Origin: Streptomyces dangxiongensis
GTDB taxonomy: Bacteria > Actinomycetota > Actinomycetes > Streptomycetales > Streptomycetaceae
Reading direction: 5' to 3'
DNA length: 64,000 nt
NCBI RefSeq assembly: GCF_003675325.1
Contig: NZ_CP033073.1
Span: 7,378,001-7,442,000, forward strand
The notes under the pieces were generated by a model. It saw only the letters and a list, made by a program, of their open reading frames with translations. It did not search any database and was not told where the DNA came from. The stretch's first letter is position 1. Every line of letters begins with the position of its first letter. The position numbers and the translations under genes were made by a program. Shown here piece by piece: positions 15,872 to 24,628 of the stretch.

Positions 15872-17170
15872 GTGGACACCAGCGAGAGCAGTACCGGAAC
15901 CGACCGCGAGGCGCCGGCGGCCCCCGCCCCGCCCCGGCGCGGCTGGCGCCGCTGGGCGATGGACACCCGCCCCCTGCGGATCCCCGCCTACCGGCGCCTG
16001 TGGTCGTCGACCATCGTCACCGCCGTCGGCAGCCAGCTCACCGCCGTCGCCGTACCCAAGCAGATCTACGACATCACCCACTCCTCCGCCTGGGTCGGCT
16101 ACGCGAGCCTCGCGGGCCTCGTGCCCATGGTGGCCTTCGCGCTGTGGGGCGGGGCGGTCGCCGACACCGTGGACCGCCGCAAGCTGCTGCTGGTCACGAA
16201 CACCGGCATCGCCGTGACCTCGCTGCTGTTCTGGGCGCAGGCCGTCACCGGCCTAGACTCGGTCGTGGTCCTGATGGTGCTGCTCGCGCTGCAACAGGCG
16301 TTCTTCGGACTGAACTCCCCGGCGCGCAGCGCCTCCATCGCCCGGCTCGTCCCCATCGAGCAACTGCCCGCCGCCAACGCGCTCGGCTCCACGGTGATGC
16401 AGACCGGGCTGGTGGCGGGCCCGCTGCTCGCCGGCGCGCTGATCCCGGTCATCGGACTGCCCGCGCTGTACCTCGTCGACGCGCTGGCCCTGTGCGTGAC
16501 CGTCCGGGCCGTCTTCCGGCTGCCCGGGCTGCCGCCGCTGGGCGGACCCGCCGCCCGCCGGGCCGGGGTGCGCGAGATAGCGGCCGGGTTCCGGTACATC
16601 GCCCGGCACAAGGTGCTGCTGCTGTCCTTCCTCGCCGACATCGTCGCAATGGTCCTCGGCATGCCCCGCGCCCTGTTCCCCGAGCTGGCCGCGCAGACGT
16701 ACGGCTCGTACGGCTCGGGCCTCGCGCTCGGTGTGCTGTTCGCCGGCATACCGGTCGGCGCGGTGCTCGGCGGCCTCTTCTCCGGCGTGTTCTCCCGGGC
16801 CCGCCGGCACGGCTGGATGGTCATCGGCGCGGTCGTCGGCTGGGGCGTGGCCATCGCCGGGTTCGGGCTGAGCGGCAACCTGTGGGTGGCCATGGCCTTC
16901 CTCGCCGTGGCCGGGGTCGCCGACATGGTCTCGACGGTGTTCCGCGGTGCCATTCTGCTGTCCGCCGCGACCGACGAGATGCGCGGCCGGATGCAGGGGG
17001 TGTTCACGGTGGTCGTGGCGGGCGGCCCGCGCCTGGCCGACGTGCTGCACGGCACGGCCGGCTCGGCGTTCGGCCCGCGGGCCGCCGTCGCGGGCGGCGG
17101 TGCGCTGGTCGTCGTCGCGATGCTCGCGCTGACGGCAGCGGTCCCGGCCCTGCGCCGCTACCGCGTCTGA
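15872..17170 (+). CDS. MFS exporter, EntS-like
   Basis: A 432-residue major-facilitator protein with about 12 membrane helices after a ~45-residue Pro/Arg-rich cytoplasmic N-terminus. The region between helices 2 and 3 reads GGAVADTVDRRKLLLVTN, the usual motif A. The sequence after YRRLWSSTIVTAVGSQLT is typical of the MFS_3/EntS group, which exports siderophores or drugs. No siderophore genes adjoin, so the substrate is open. GTG 15872 follows a short AT-rich leader; AACGAGCAACCAGGACACC is a weak ribosome site. It stands alone, convergent with the gene at 17221. Confidence 0.87.
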   Translation: MDTSESSTGTDREAPAAPAPPRRGWRRWAMDTRPLRIPAYRRLWSSTIVTAVGSQLTAVAVPKQIYDITHSSAWVGYASLAGLVPMVAFALWGGAVADTVDRRKLLLVTNTGIAVTSLLFWAQAVTGLDSVVVLMVLLALQQAFFGLNSPARSASIARLVPIEQLPAANALGSTVMQTGLVAGPLLAGALIPVIGLPALYLVDALALCVTVRAVFRLPGLPPLGGPAARRAGVREIAAGFRYIARHKVLLLSFLADIVAMVLGMPRALFPELAAQTYGSYGSGLALGVLFAGIPVGAVLGGLFSGVFSRARRHGWMVIGAVVGWGVAIAGFGLSGNLWVAMAFLAVAGVADMVSTVFRGAILLSAATDEMRGRMQGVFTVVVAGGPRLADVLHGTAGSAFGPRAAVAGGGALVVVAMLALTAAVPALRRYRV

Positions 17171-17220
17171 CGCCGGCCGCCCAGCCGGCCGCTCACGGCG
17201 GTCCCCGTCACCGCCGACGG

Positions 17221-17676
17221 CTACAGCGGTCCCCGCCGGCGGATCGCGTACTGGTCCATCAGCTTTCCGCGGGTCGTCTCCAGGCGGTGGGCGAGGATCT
17301 CGGCCACCGTCCGCACCAGCGACAGCCCGAGCAGCGGATCCTCCACGCACAGCGCGAGCACCGACGGCCCGTCGAACTCGTAGGCGCGCACGTTGCTGAA
17401 CGCCACGGCCCCGAAGTCCCACTCGTACGGCGGGAACAGCCAGGACCAGCCGAGCATGTCGCCCGCGCCGAGCGTGGCCACGGTCACCCGCTGCCGGGAG
17501 GTCACCTGCTGGTCGAGATGGACCGCGCCCGAACGGACCACCCAGAACCGGTCGGCGGTACCGCCCGCCTCGAAGATGCGCCTGTCCTCCGGGAAGGAGA
17601 CCTCCTCGGCCAGCTCCATCAGTCGCTCGCGCTGTGCCTGGGGGAGGGCGGTGAGCAGTTTGATCGCTTTGGTCAT
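17221..17676 (-). CDS. Stand-alone cyclic-nucleotide-binding-domain protein
   Basis: A 151-residue Crp/Fnr-type effector domain with no helix-turn-helix. The beta-roll is evident: LAEEVSFPEDRRIFEAGGTA, DRFWVVRSGAVHLD, VTVATLGAGDMLGWSWLF and VRAYEFDGPSVLAL, followed by a helical end (LSLVRTVAEILAHRLETTR). The phosphate-binding cassette of true cAMP binders (GE...RxA) is replaced by GDMLGWSWL, so nucleotide binding is uncertain. Such single-domain proteins are frequent in actinobacteria, with unknown partners. ATG 17676 has GAGGAGCCCCGCGT upstream. Confidence 0.82.
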   Translation of the reverse strand: MTKAIKLLTALPQAQRERLMELAEEVSFPEDRRIFEAGGTADRFWVVRSGAVHLDQQVTSRQRVTVATLGAGDMLGWSWLFPPYEWDFGAVAFSNVRAYEFDGPSVLALCVEDPLLGLSLVRTVAEILAHRLETTRGKLMDQYAIRRRGPL

Positions 17677-17803
17677 ACGCGGGGCTCCTCGCCGGCGGCG
17701 GTTGCGGTTCGGATGATGTCGCTAAGCCCATTTCAGCCGCTGGCGCCGCGCCGGGCACCTCGAAGGGAGGGGATCCGCGTGTTCCCGCGCCGCCGTGGGC
17801 AGC

Positions 17804-17840
17804 AAAAAGCCCTGGCTGGACGGGGGAGGCCAGCCAGGGC
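17804..17840 (-). terminator. Rho-independent terminator on the minus strand
   Basis: GCCCTGGCTGG at 17809-17819 pairs over 11 bases with CCAGCCAGGGC at 17830-17840. On the minus strand the hairpin is followed by TTTTT at 17808-17804. It would end transcripts from the small gene at 17950-18192 or any RNA started in the AT-rich patch near 17895-17920. Confidence 0.8.
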
Positions 17841-17949
17841 CGTATGCGGTGACGCGGGGAGAGGGGGAAGGACGGTTCCGCGCCGCTCCGGCATCACGTA
17901 TGTATGAATAATAAACCATCTTGGGTGCTGCTGTCCCGCCGGAACCAGG

Positions 17950-18192
17950 TCAGGTGACCCGCTTCACTTCGTCCGCCCGCGCCGCGGCCGCGCCCGGACT
18001 CACGATCTCGTCCAGCACCCGCAGCACCGCCGCGTACGTCTCCGCCCGGACCGCCGCCTCCCGCGCTCCCTCCGGATCCGTGGCCGTCAGGCCCTGGGCC
18101 CGCTCCCGCCAGGCCCGCTCCTCATCGGCAGCACAGTCCCGGCCCCGCCGGATCCGCCGCAACAACTCGTCCGCGTCCACCACATCCGTCAT
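17950..18192 (-). CDS. Small hypothetical protein
   Basis: An 80-residue ORF starting TDVVDADELLRRIRRGRDC and continuing as strongly helical, charged sequence (AADEERAWRERAQGLTAT, AVRAETYAAVLRVLDEIV). No domain is recognised, and there is no membrane segment or signal peptide. The minus-strand ATG at 18192 has only a weak GGTGGGC before it. Codon bias is right for Streptomyces in this frame, and a terminator lies downstream at 17804-17840, both supporting a real gene. Longer in-frame starts exist up to 18300 but run through the probable promoter of the gene at 18318. Confidence 0.6.
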   Translation of the reverse strand: MTDVVDADELLRRIRRGRDCAADEERAWRERAQGLTATDPEGAREAAVRAETYAAVLRVLDEIVSPGAAAARADEVKRVT

Positions 18193-18242
18193 GCCCACCG
18201 GATACCCACGCACCGCACGGAGATGACAGGTGTGCGACGGGT

Positions 18243-18266
18243 GTTTGGCGTCGCTCCGAAGGGTCA
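18243..18266 (+). promoter_or_regulatory. Possible SigB-type promoter of the RsbW-like gene
   Basis: GTTT (18243-18246), 14 bases, then GGGTCA (18261-18266) approximates the Streptomyces SigB-type pattern GNNT-N14-16-GGGTAY, with two mismatches at the end. It lies 52 bases before the ATG at 18318. The fit is partial. Confidence 0.35.
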
Positions 18267-18317
18267 GGTGAAAAGGGAACGACAACTGCGAAACGGGCAT
18301 GATCAGGGAGGAAAAGG

Positions 18318-18746
18318 ATGCTCGACAAGCGTCACACCGGTACCTCCGTCACCCTGGCGGAACCGCCCCGGCGACTGCCGCGCAGGCCGGCCGACGCCCG
18401 CAGAGCGGTCGAGAGCGCGGTGGCCGAACGGTGCCGTGCCCGTTCCCTGTCCTGTCCGCCGCGGGCGGTGGCGGACGCGCTCCTGGTCACCTCGGAACTC
18501 GCCACCAACGCCCTGGTGCACGGCGGCGGCATCACCGGCTTCGATGTCGACGTGGACCCCGGCGGCGTCCGGGTCTCGGTGAGCGACCGCAGCGACGCGT
18601 TCCCGGTGACCCGTACGGACCGGCAGGACCGCGCCCTTCCCGGCGGCCGCGGCTGGTCCCTGGTGTGCCGGCTGGCCCGGGACATCCGGGTGGCGGGGCT
18701 GCCCCGCGGCGGCAAGCGCATCACGGCCGTCGTGCCGCTGCACTGA
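18318..18746 (+). CDS. RsbW-like ATP-binding protein (anti-sigma/serine kinase type)
   Basis: A 142-residue single-domain HATPase of the RsbW type. The N-box is LLVTSELATNALVHGG, with Asn for Mg coordination, and the G2 box is PGGRGWSLVCRLARDI. These cytosolic proteins either hold a SigB-family sigma factor or phosphorylate an anti-anti-sigma partner. A SigB/F/G-type sigma gene begins 232 bases downstream in the same direction, so a cognate pair is plausible. The ATG follows GGGAGGAAAAGG. No STAS partner is encoded nearby. Confidence 0.87.
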   Translation: MLDKRHTGTSVTLAEPPRRLPRRPADARRAVESAVAERCRARSLSCPPRAVADALLVTSELATNALVHGGGITGFDVDVDPGGVRVSVSDRSDAFPVTRTDRQDRALPGGRGWSLVCRLARDIRVAGLPRGGKRITAVVPLH

Positions 18747-18924
18747 AGCGGTTCCCGAAGTTCCGTTCAGCGGCGTTTGCCCGTGAGGGCGAGGGGCAGA
18801 CGGAACCTCGTGCTTCGGACTGGAGGCGCGCGCCCGGCGGGTATCACGACCGCCGCCCGGGCCCGCTTCCGGCGGGCCGGCGGCTCACCCGCGGGAACCC
18901 CTGACACCACCGTTCGGGCAGGAT

Positions 18925-18941
18925 CCGGAACCAGGTTCCGG
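18925..18941. promoter_or_regulatory. Perfect 17-base palindrome before a sigma-factor gene
   Basis: CCGGAACCAGGTTCCGG is symmetric around one A and ends 37 bases before the ATG at 18979. It could be an operator or a short hairpin in the leader. No known Streptomyces regulator site was matched with confidence. Confidence 0.5.
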
Positions 18942-18978
18942 CGCAGTGCCCTGAAACCCCGTTCAGGAGCGATTCCGC

Positions 18979-19833
18979 ATGCTGACCGACATGTCGACAA
19001 GCCGTCCCGGCACGACCGCCACCACCGGTGCCTCCGCGGCGCCCGGTCGGCGGAGCCACGACGACGCCCCGGAGACCGCGGAACTCTTCACCCGGCTGGC
19101 GGAACTGGACGACGGCCCCGAGCGCGACGCCGTACGGGACGAACTCGTCACCGCGTGGCTCCCCATGGCCCACCGCATCGCCGGCCGGTTCCGTGACCGC
19201 GGGGAGTCCGTCGAGGACCTGCGCCAGGTGGCCGCGCTCGGCCTGGTGAAGGCGATCGACCGGTTCGACCCGTCCCGCGGAGCTTTCGAGAGCTACGCGG
19301 TGCCGACCATCACCGGAGAGGTGAAGCGGCACTTCCGCGACCGGATGTGGGCCCTCAGGGTGCCGCGCCGGGTGCAGGAGCTGCGCAACCGGGTGCGGGT
19401 GGCCCGGCGCGAACTCACCCAGAACCCCGGCAGCCCCGAGCCCACCGTCGCCGGCATCGCCGCCCACACCGGCCTCACCGAGGAAGAGGTGTCCGCGGGC
19501 ATGGAGGCACTGGAGAGTTTCAGCACCCTGTCGCTGGACGCCGAACTCTCCGCCGCCGAGGACGGCTACAGCCTCGCCGACACCCTCGGCGCGACGGAGA
19601 GCTCGTACGACGTCGTCGTCGACCGCGAGGCCGCCAAGGAAGGGCTGCGCCGGCTGCCCGAGCGCGAGCGGGCCATCCTGTACATGCGGTTCTTCGAGGA
19701 CATGACGCAGAGCCGCATCGCCGACCGGCTCGGCATCTCCCAGATGCACGTCTCCCGGCTCATCAGCCGTAGCTGCGCCCGCGTCCGCGACGAGGTGCTC
19801 GGCAACCGCCGTCCCGGCGGCGAACCGCGGTGA
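18979..19833 (+). CDS. RNA polymerase sigma factor, SigB/SigF/SigG subfamily
   Basis: A 284-residue group-3 sigma factor. Region 2 contains AWLPMAHRIAGRFRDRGESV, EDLRQVAALGLVKAIDRFD and YAVPTITGEVKRHFRD. Region 3 follows (NPGSPEPTVAGIAAHTGLTE), and region 4 ends ERERAILYMRFFEDMTQSRI with the helix-turn-helix ADRLGISQMHVSRLISR. Members direct stress and development regulons and are held by RsbW-type proteins; one such gene lies upstream at 18318. ATG 18979 has CAGGAGCGATTCCGC before it; the second in-frame ATG, at residue 5, is possible. A paralogue is encoded at 40207-41004. It is convergent with the FUSC gene, five bases away. Confidence 0.93.
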   Translation: MLTDMSTSRPGTTATTGASAAPGRRSHDDAPETAELFTRLAELDDGPERDAVRDELVTAWLPMAHRIAGRFRDRGESVEDLRQVAALGLVKAIDRFDPSRGAFESYAVPTITGEVKRHFRDRMWALRVPRRVQELRNRVRVARRELTQNPGSPEPTVAGIAAHTGLTEEEVSAGMEALESFSTLSLDAELSAAEDGYSLADTLGATESSYDVVVDREAAKEGLRRLPERERAILYMRFFEDMTQSRIADRLGISQMHVSRLISRSCARVRDEVLGNRRPGGEPR

Positions 19834-19837
19834 CGGC

Positions 19838-22096
19838 TCACCTGCCCGGCGCCGCCGGACCACCGGCGACGCCCAACGGCCGCGCCAGGCCGGAGACCGC
19901 CTCGTCCAGACGCTGGAGATGGCGCAGCACCCGGTCGGTCACCCGGCCGTAGCGCGGGAGTCGCAGGGTGCCCGGCTCCAGCATCGACGCGATGCTGGGG
20001 CCGGTCTCCATCTCCGCCGTGGACCTCGGGTCCCCCACATGCGCGGCGATAACCCCGATGTTGTGCACGATCCGCCCGCACGCCCCCCGCAGCCGCGGGT
20101 CCGCCGCGATCGACGGATGCGTCGGCAGCAGCTCCGCGGTGGCCGCCAGGGAACGCCCGTGGTACGCGCAGGTCTCCAGCAGGGCGACCACGTACCGGGC
20201 GGTGTTCCGCCGGGAGCGCAGCGGGGTGATCGGGTGGGTCAGCGGCTGGGTGGCCGCGCGCAGGTCGGCCAGCGCCTGGTCCAGCTCGCGCGCCTGCTCC
20301 ACCAGGTCGCCGCCCGCCCCGCCGCTGAGCTGGTCGACGGCGCCCCGCGTGACGTCGGCGAGCCGGTCCAGGACCGCGACCAGGAGGTCGTTGGTACGTC
20401 GGTCGGTGTGGACCGGCAGCACCACGGCCGCCGCGATCACCCCGCAGGCCGCGCCGAGCGCCGTCTCCTCGATCCGCAGCACCAGCACCGCCGTGCTGTA
20501 GGTGTTCAGCAGCGTGTACAGCAGCCCCAGCATGGCCGTCACGAAGAACGACATCAGCGTGTACGACAGGGGCGCGGTGTAGAACATCGCGAAGATGAAC
20601 AGCAGCACCAGCGCGAACGCCGTCCACGTGTGGGGCCCCACCAGTGCGGCGAGCCCGATGCCGGCCACCACGCCGAGCACCGTGCCCAACAGCCGCCGGT
20701 AGCCCTTCACCAGGATCTCGCCGGTGGAGGCGGTGTTGAGGAACACGATCCAGCAGGTCAGCACCGCCCAGTACCAGCGCTGGCTGGACAGCAGCTCGCC
20801 GCCGGTGATGGCCAGCGCGGAGCCGACGGCGACCTGGACCGCGGCCCGGGTGGTGGGCCGTTGCAGGCCGGCCGGCTCGGCCTCCTCCCGCTCGGCCTCC
20901 TCGCTCACCTCGATGGCGGCGTCCTCCGCGTCCAGCTCCTCGCGGGAACGGACGGTCGCCGGGCTGTCGTCCGACTCGTCCTGCGGGCCGTCCAGGGCGA
21001 GCCGCAGGCCCAGCGCGGCCCGGGCGGCCTCGCCGAGCCCACGGAAGACGTCCTGCACGGCCGGGGAGGCCACGGGCAGGTTCTCCTCGTCCCGGTAGCC
21101 GAGCAGCCGGTTGCGTACGTGGGCGAACGCGGTGCCCGCGGCCTCCCCGGCGGGCCGCAGCATCAGCAGCCGTAGCGCCCCCAGGTCCCGGCGCAGCGCG
21201 TCCGTCGCCTCGTCCCGCACCGGCAGCGTGCCCGAGGAGGGCACGGAGGCGCCGGGCAGGTGCAGGGTGAGGGTGTCGGTGCGCTCGGCGCTGCGCGCGG
21301 TGAGCAGCAGCAGGCCGAGCCGTTCGGCCGCGATCTCGGCGTCGGCGATCCGGCGCTGGAGCAGCCGGGCCACCGCCGCGTCGGAGGTGCCGTCCTCGAG
21401 CCGGCCCTGGACCAGCAGTGCCGTCTCATGCAGGCGCGCGGTGCCGGTGCGCAGGTCGTCCAGGACCTTCTCGACCGCGTCGGGTCCGGCGTCCAGGAGT
21501 TCGGCCTGGGTGGCCATGAGCTGGGCCAGCCGGGCGCGGAAGGCCCGCCGCATCCGGTCCAGGGTGCCCGCCGGGGTCTGCGGCAGCAGCACGAACCGGG
21601 CGGTCGCGCTGCACGCGAACGCCACGCAGAGGACGCCGCACAACGTCGGCAGCGTGGACACGGTGGCGTGCACGAACAGGGAGAGGAAGTAGATCTGGAA
21701 GCCGATGAGCCCCAGGGCGGTGCCGCGGTCGCCGAACCGGCGGCCGTAGACGGCGCTGAAGATGAGGGCGACGAAGAACAGGTCGCCCGCGACGACCCGT
21801 TGGTTCAGCAGCGCGCCCAGCGCCACCGAGGCCAGGGCGACGGGCAGGCCGAGCGCGAGGGTCACGGCCTGCGGGCCGCGCTGCTTCTCCCGGACGGCGA
21901 AGGTGGCGACCATGGCCGCCATCGCGCCGGCCACCAGCTCGGGCACCGGCACCCGCAGCGCGGCGAGCACCGCGAGGGTGAGAGCGATGGCGACGACCGT
22001 GCGCAGCCCGGCGGTCAGCCGCAGCAGCCCGGGATCCGAGGCCGCGAGCCGGTCCCAGATCCGTACCCGTCCCGACCGTCCCACTGCCCTCAACAC
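19838..22096 (-). CDS. FUSC-family membrane protein (aromatic-acid-exporter-like)
   Basis: A 752-residue protein with two blocks of membrane helices separated by a long cytosolic part. The N-terminal block begins LRTVVAIALTLAVLAALRVP, and the second contains WYWAVLTCWIVFLNTASTGE followed by the FUSC signature GYRRLLGTVLGVVAGIGLAA. The middle is acidic and helical, with a SEEAEREEAEP stretch. FUSC/AaeB proteins are thought to export aromatic acids or small organics; the actual substrate is unknown. It appears monocistronic. Length is normal for the two-domain type. Confidence 0.87.
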   Translation of the reverse strand: MLRAVGRSGRVRIWDRLAASDPGLLRLTAGLRTVVAIALTLAVLAALRVPVPELVAGAMAAMVATFAVREKQRGPQAVTLALGLPVALASVALGALLNQRVVAGDLFFVALIFSAVYGRRFGDRGTALGLIGFQIYFLSLFVHATVSTLPTLCGVLCVAFACSATARFVLLPQTPAGTLDRMRRAFRARLAQLMATQAELLDAGPDAVEKVLDDLRTGTARLHETALLVQGRLEDGTSDAAVARLLQRRIADAEIAAERLGLLLLTARSAERTDTLTLHLPGASVPSSGTLPVRDEATDALRRDLGALRLLMLRPAGEAAGTAFAHVRNRLLGYRDEENLPVASPAVQDVFRGLGEAARAALGLRLALDGPQDESDDSPATVRSREELDAEDAAIEVSEEAEREEAEPAGLQRPTTRAAVQVAVGSALAITGGELLSSQRWYWAVLTCWIVFLNTASTGEILVKGYRRLLGTVLGVVAGIGLAALVGPHTWTAFALVLLFIFAMFYTAPLSYTLMSFFVTAMLGLLYTLLNTYSTAVLVLRIEETALGAACGVIAAAVVLPVHTDRRTNDLLVAVLDRLADVTRGAVDQLSGGAGGDLVEQARELDQALADLRAATQPLTHPITPLRSRRNTARYVVALLETCAYHGRSLAATAELLPTHPSIAADPRLRGACGRIVHNIGVIAAHVGDPRSTAEMETGPSIASMLEPGTLRLPRYGRVTDRVLRHLQRLDEAVSGLARPLGVAGGPAAPGR

Positions 22097-22159
22097 GCCG
22101 CCGCGCTCTCTCCCGTGCCAGAAAATGATCTCCGACCCAGCATCGCACGCGGCGCCGGG

Positions 22160-22369
22160 CTACTCGTCCCCGGCCAGGGTGGCGGCCACCAGGGCGTTGG
22201 CGTGCCCGTGCCCGAGGCCGTGCTCGGACTTGAGCCAGGCCACCAGCTCCATGTGTCTCGTCAGCGGCGAGGAGCGGATCAGCTCCTGCCACTCGCCGAC
22301 CGGGCGGCCGTACTTCTTCTCGATCGAGGGGAAGTAGCTCGCCGGGCCCTTCACAGCCTTCTCGGTCAT
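22160..22369 (-). CDS. DUF4287 protein
   Basis: A 69-residue protein with the DUF4287 pattern: ASYFPSIEKKYGRPVGEWQE, then HMELVAWLKSEHGLGHGHAN ending ALVAATL. The family resembles a small helical DNA- or protein-binding module and has no assigned function. The start at ATG 22369 is set by the conserved N-terminus; a longer in-frame start at 22408 adds residues not found in the family. It stands alone, 63 bases after the FUSC start region on the same strand. Confidence 0.85.
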   Translation of the reverse strand: MTEKAVKGPASYFPSIEKKYGRPVGEWQELIRSSPLTRHMELVAWLKSEHGLGHGHANALVAATLAGDE

Positions 22370-22468
22370 GCCGGGGTGCTCCGTCCGTGTGACGTGGTGT
22401 GCGGTCACCGTAGAAGACCGCCGGTCCGGTCGGGAATGATCGGCGGTCCACCGGTGATCCGCGTCACA

Positions 22469-23845
22469 TCATCGCTGGTCGAGGGCCGCGCCCTCCACCC
22501 GGGCCCGGACCTGCTCCGGCGTCAGGTACGAGTCGGTGAACTCGAAGTCCTTCAGCCGGGCGGGCTTGCGGGCCTGGAAACCGGTGCGCACGAAGTCGTC
22601 GCCCGCGACCGCGTTCAGCAGCCAGTTGGTCATCACCCGGGTCTTGGCGACGTTGGTGCGCAGGGCCGACCAGTGGTAGCCGCGGGCCACGGCCTGCGCG
22701 GGCACCCCGCGCAGCTCGACACCCAGCGGCTTGGACACCGCGTCCCTGCCGCCGAGGTCGACGACGAGGCCGAGGTCCTTGTGCTCGTACGGTTGGAGGG
22801 GCCGGCCCTGCAGCGCCGCGATGACGTTGTCGGCGACCTTCCGGCCCTGCCGCATGGCGTGCTGCGCGGTGGGCGGGCAGACCGCGCCCTGCTGACCCTT
22901 CGCCAGATCCGGTACGGCGGCCGAGTCGCCGAGCGCGAACACGCCGTCGTGGCCCGGCAGGCACATCTCCGCGGTCACCGCCAGCCGGCCGCGGACCGTC
23001 TCCGCGCCGAGCGTGGCCATCAGCGGGCTGGCCACCACGCCCGCCGTCCAGATCAGGGTGTGCGTCGGCACGACCCGGCCGTCGGTGAAGGTGACCTCCT
23101 CCGGGCCGGCCTTGTCGATCGACACGCCCAGCGAGACCTCGATGCCGCGCCGCTTGAGGATCTCCTGTGCGCTGCGGCCGAGCTTGTCTCCCAGTTCCGG
23201 CATGAGCTTGGGCGCGATGTCGATCAGGTGCCACTTGATCAGGCCCGGGTCCAGGCGCGGATAGCGCTGTACGGCCGCGTGCGTGAGCCGTTGCAGACAG
23301 GCCGCGGTCTCGGTGCCGGCGTACCCGCCGCCCACCACCACGAACTGGAGCCGCGCGGCCCGCTCGACCGGGTCTTCGCTGGCGTCGGCGAGGTCGAGCT
23401 GCGAGATGACGTGGTCGCGGATGTAGGCGGCCTCGGCGAGCGTCTTCATCCCGAAGGCGTGCTCGACCAGGCCCGGGATGTCGAAGGTGCGGGTGACGCT
23501 GCCCGGTGCCAGCACGATGTAGTCGTAGGGCTCGTTGACGATCTTGTCGGTGATGGTGCGGACGACGCACACCTTGGCCTTCGGGTCCACCCCGATGGCA
23601 CCGCCCGGGATGATCCGGGTGCGGTACTTGCTGCTGCGCCGCAGGGAGAGGGCGATCGACTGCGGCGTGAGCACGCCGGAGGCGACCTGGGGCAGCAGCG
23701 GCAGGTAGAGCTGATAGGCGAACGGCGTCACCAGCGTGACGTCGGCCTCGCCGGGGGCGAGTTTCCGCTCCAGGCGGCGGACGCACTCCACTCCGGCGAA
23801 GCCTGCGCCGACCACCAGGATCCTGGGTCGTGTCACGGTGTTCAT
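22469..23845 (-). CDS. ndh: Type II NADH dehydrogenase (NDH-2)
   Basis: A 458-residue single-subunit flavoprotein that oxidises NADH and passes electrons to menaquinone without pumping protons. The FAD motif is ILVVGAGFAGVECVRRLE and the NADH motif is FVVVGGGYAGTETAACLQ. The ATG of GDSAAVPD completes the FAD site. The C-terminal part (MTNWLLNAVAGDDFVRTGF) should form the amphipathic membrane anchor. The ATG at 23845 has AAAGGG directly against it; GTG at 23836 has that same AAAGGG at ideal spacing and may be the true start, giving 455 residues. It appears monocistronic. Confidence 0.9.
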   Translation of the reverse strand: MNTVTRPRILVVGAGFAGVECVRRLERKLAPGEADVTLVTPFAYQLYLPLLPQVASGVLTPQSIALSLRRSSKYRTRIIPGGAIGVDPKAKVCVVRTITDKIVNEPYDYIVLAPGSVTRTFDIPGLVEHAFGMKTLAEAAYIRDHVISQLDLADASEDPVERAARLQFVVVGGGYAGTETAACLQRLTHAAVQRYPRLDPGLIKWHLIDIAPKLMPELGDKLGRSAQEILKRRGIEVSLGVSIDKAGPEEVTFTDGRVVPTHTLIWTAGVVASPLMATLGAETVRGRLAVTAEMCLPGHDGVFALGDSAAVPDLAKGQQGAVCPPTAQHAMRQGRKVADNVIAALQGRPLQPYEHKDLGLVVDLGGRDAVSKPLGVELRGVPAQAVARGYHWSALRTNVAKTRVMTNWLLNAVAGDDFVRTGFQARKPARLKDFEFTDSYLTPEQVRARVEGAALDQR

Positions 23846-24040
23846 CCCTTTCTGCGGCTCCGGGCGGTCCGACTCGACGCCGTTCGCCTGCCCCGGATCG
23901 CTGTGCACCGACTTCGATCGCACCGTGCCTCGAGCCGTTCCGCCAGCCGGGTACGGCAGGCAGACGAACGCGTGGGGATCAGCGTGCCCCCGCACGGGGC
24001 GGAGTAACCGGTTGGCGTACGCCTACACGTCGAACGCCTG

Positions 24041-24475
24041 TCACCAGGGCAGGAACGCGTGGATGTCCTTGCCGCGCTCGTGCACGACGACGCTCACCTG
24101 GGTGCACAGGGTGTGCACCAGATGCCAGCCGATGCCGCCGCCACCGGTACGCGGGTGGAAGGGTCTCGGCTCCGGCTTGGTCGTGTTCGTGTCGCGCATC
24201 GTCACGTGCACCCCGTCGAAGGTGCGGCGCATCCGCAGGTCGAACGGGCCGGGCGCGTACTGGATCACGTTCGCGGCCAGCTCCGTCACGACCAGCAGGA
24301 TGTCGTCCCAGTACTCCGGCGCGCCCGGCGGTGCGCTCACGGCGAGCGCGTCCAGGTACTGCTCCGCCGCGAGCCGGGCCTCCGTGACGTTGCGCAGCTC
24401 CCCCGGGAAGGAGACCGTACGCTCGTACGTCTCCTCCGAGGGCGGTGTCTCGTCCCAACGCGGCTCCGTCGCCAT
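24041..24475 (-). CDS. RsbW-like ATP-binding protein
   Basis: A 144-residue HATPase domain. The N-box reads LLVVTELAANVIQYAPG, with Asn conserved and the terminal His replaced by Tyr. A G-box is seen in GGGGIGWHLVHTLCTQ, and the domain ends KDIHAFLPW. This is the anti-sigma/serine-kinase class found in many copies in Streptomyces. Neighbours (ndh and acyl-CoA ligase) give no partner. The ATG at 24475 is the first in a region where codon bias starts; GGGGAATGCGAG is a modest ribosome site. Confidence 0.83.
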   Translation of the reverse strand: MATEPRWDETPPSEETYERTVSFPGELRNVTEARLAAEQYLDALAVSAPPGAPEYWDDILLVVTELAANVIQYAPGPFDLRMRRTFDGVHVTMRDTNTTKPEPRPFHPRTGGGGIGWHLVHTLCTQVSVVVHERGKDIHAFLPW

Positions 24476-24628
24476 CTCGCATTCCCCGGTCCGGGTGGTG
24501 ACGGGGCCGGGCCGGCCCCATCACGACCAGGACGGTCGTCGTTGCTGATCTCTGCCTGCGCTGCGGGTTCCCCGAGCCGGGCAGGCTATCCGTCCCCCCT
24601 CGGCACAGCGGCCCCGCGGTGCGCGTGC

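Noticed and set aside
17171..17220. Terminator between the MFS gene and the gene at 17221
   Set aside because: GCCGGC repeats can pair over about six bases, but this is no better than background in such GC-rich DNA.
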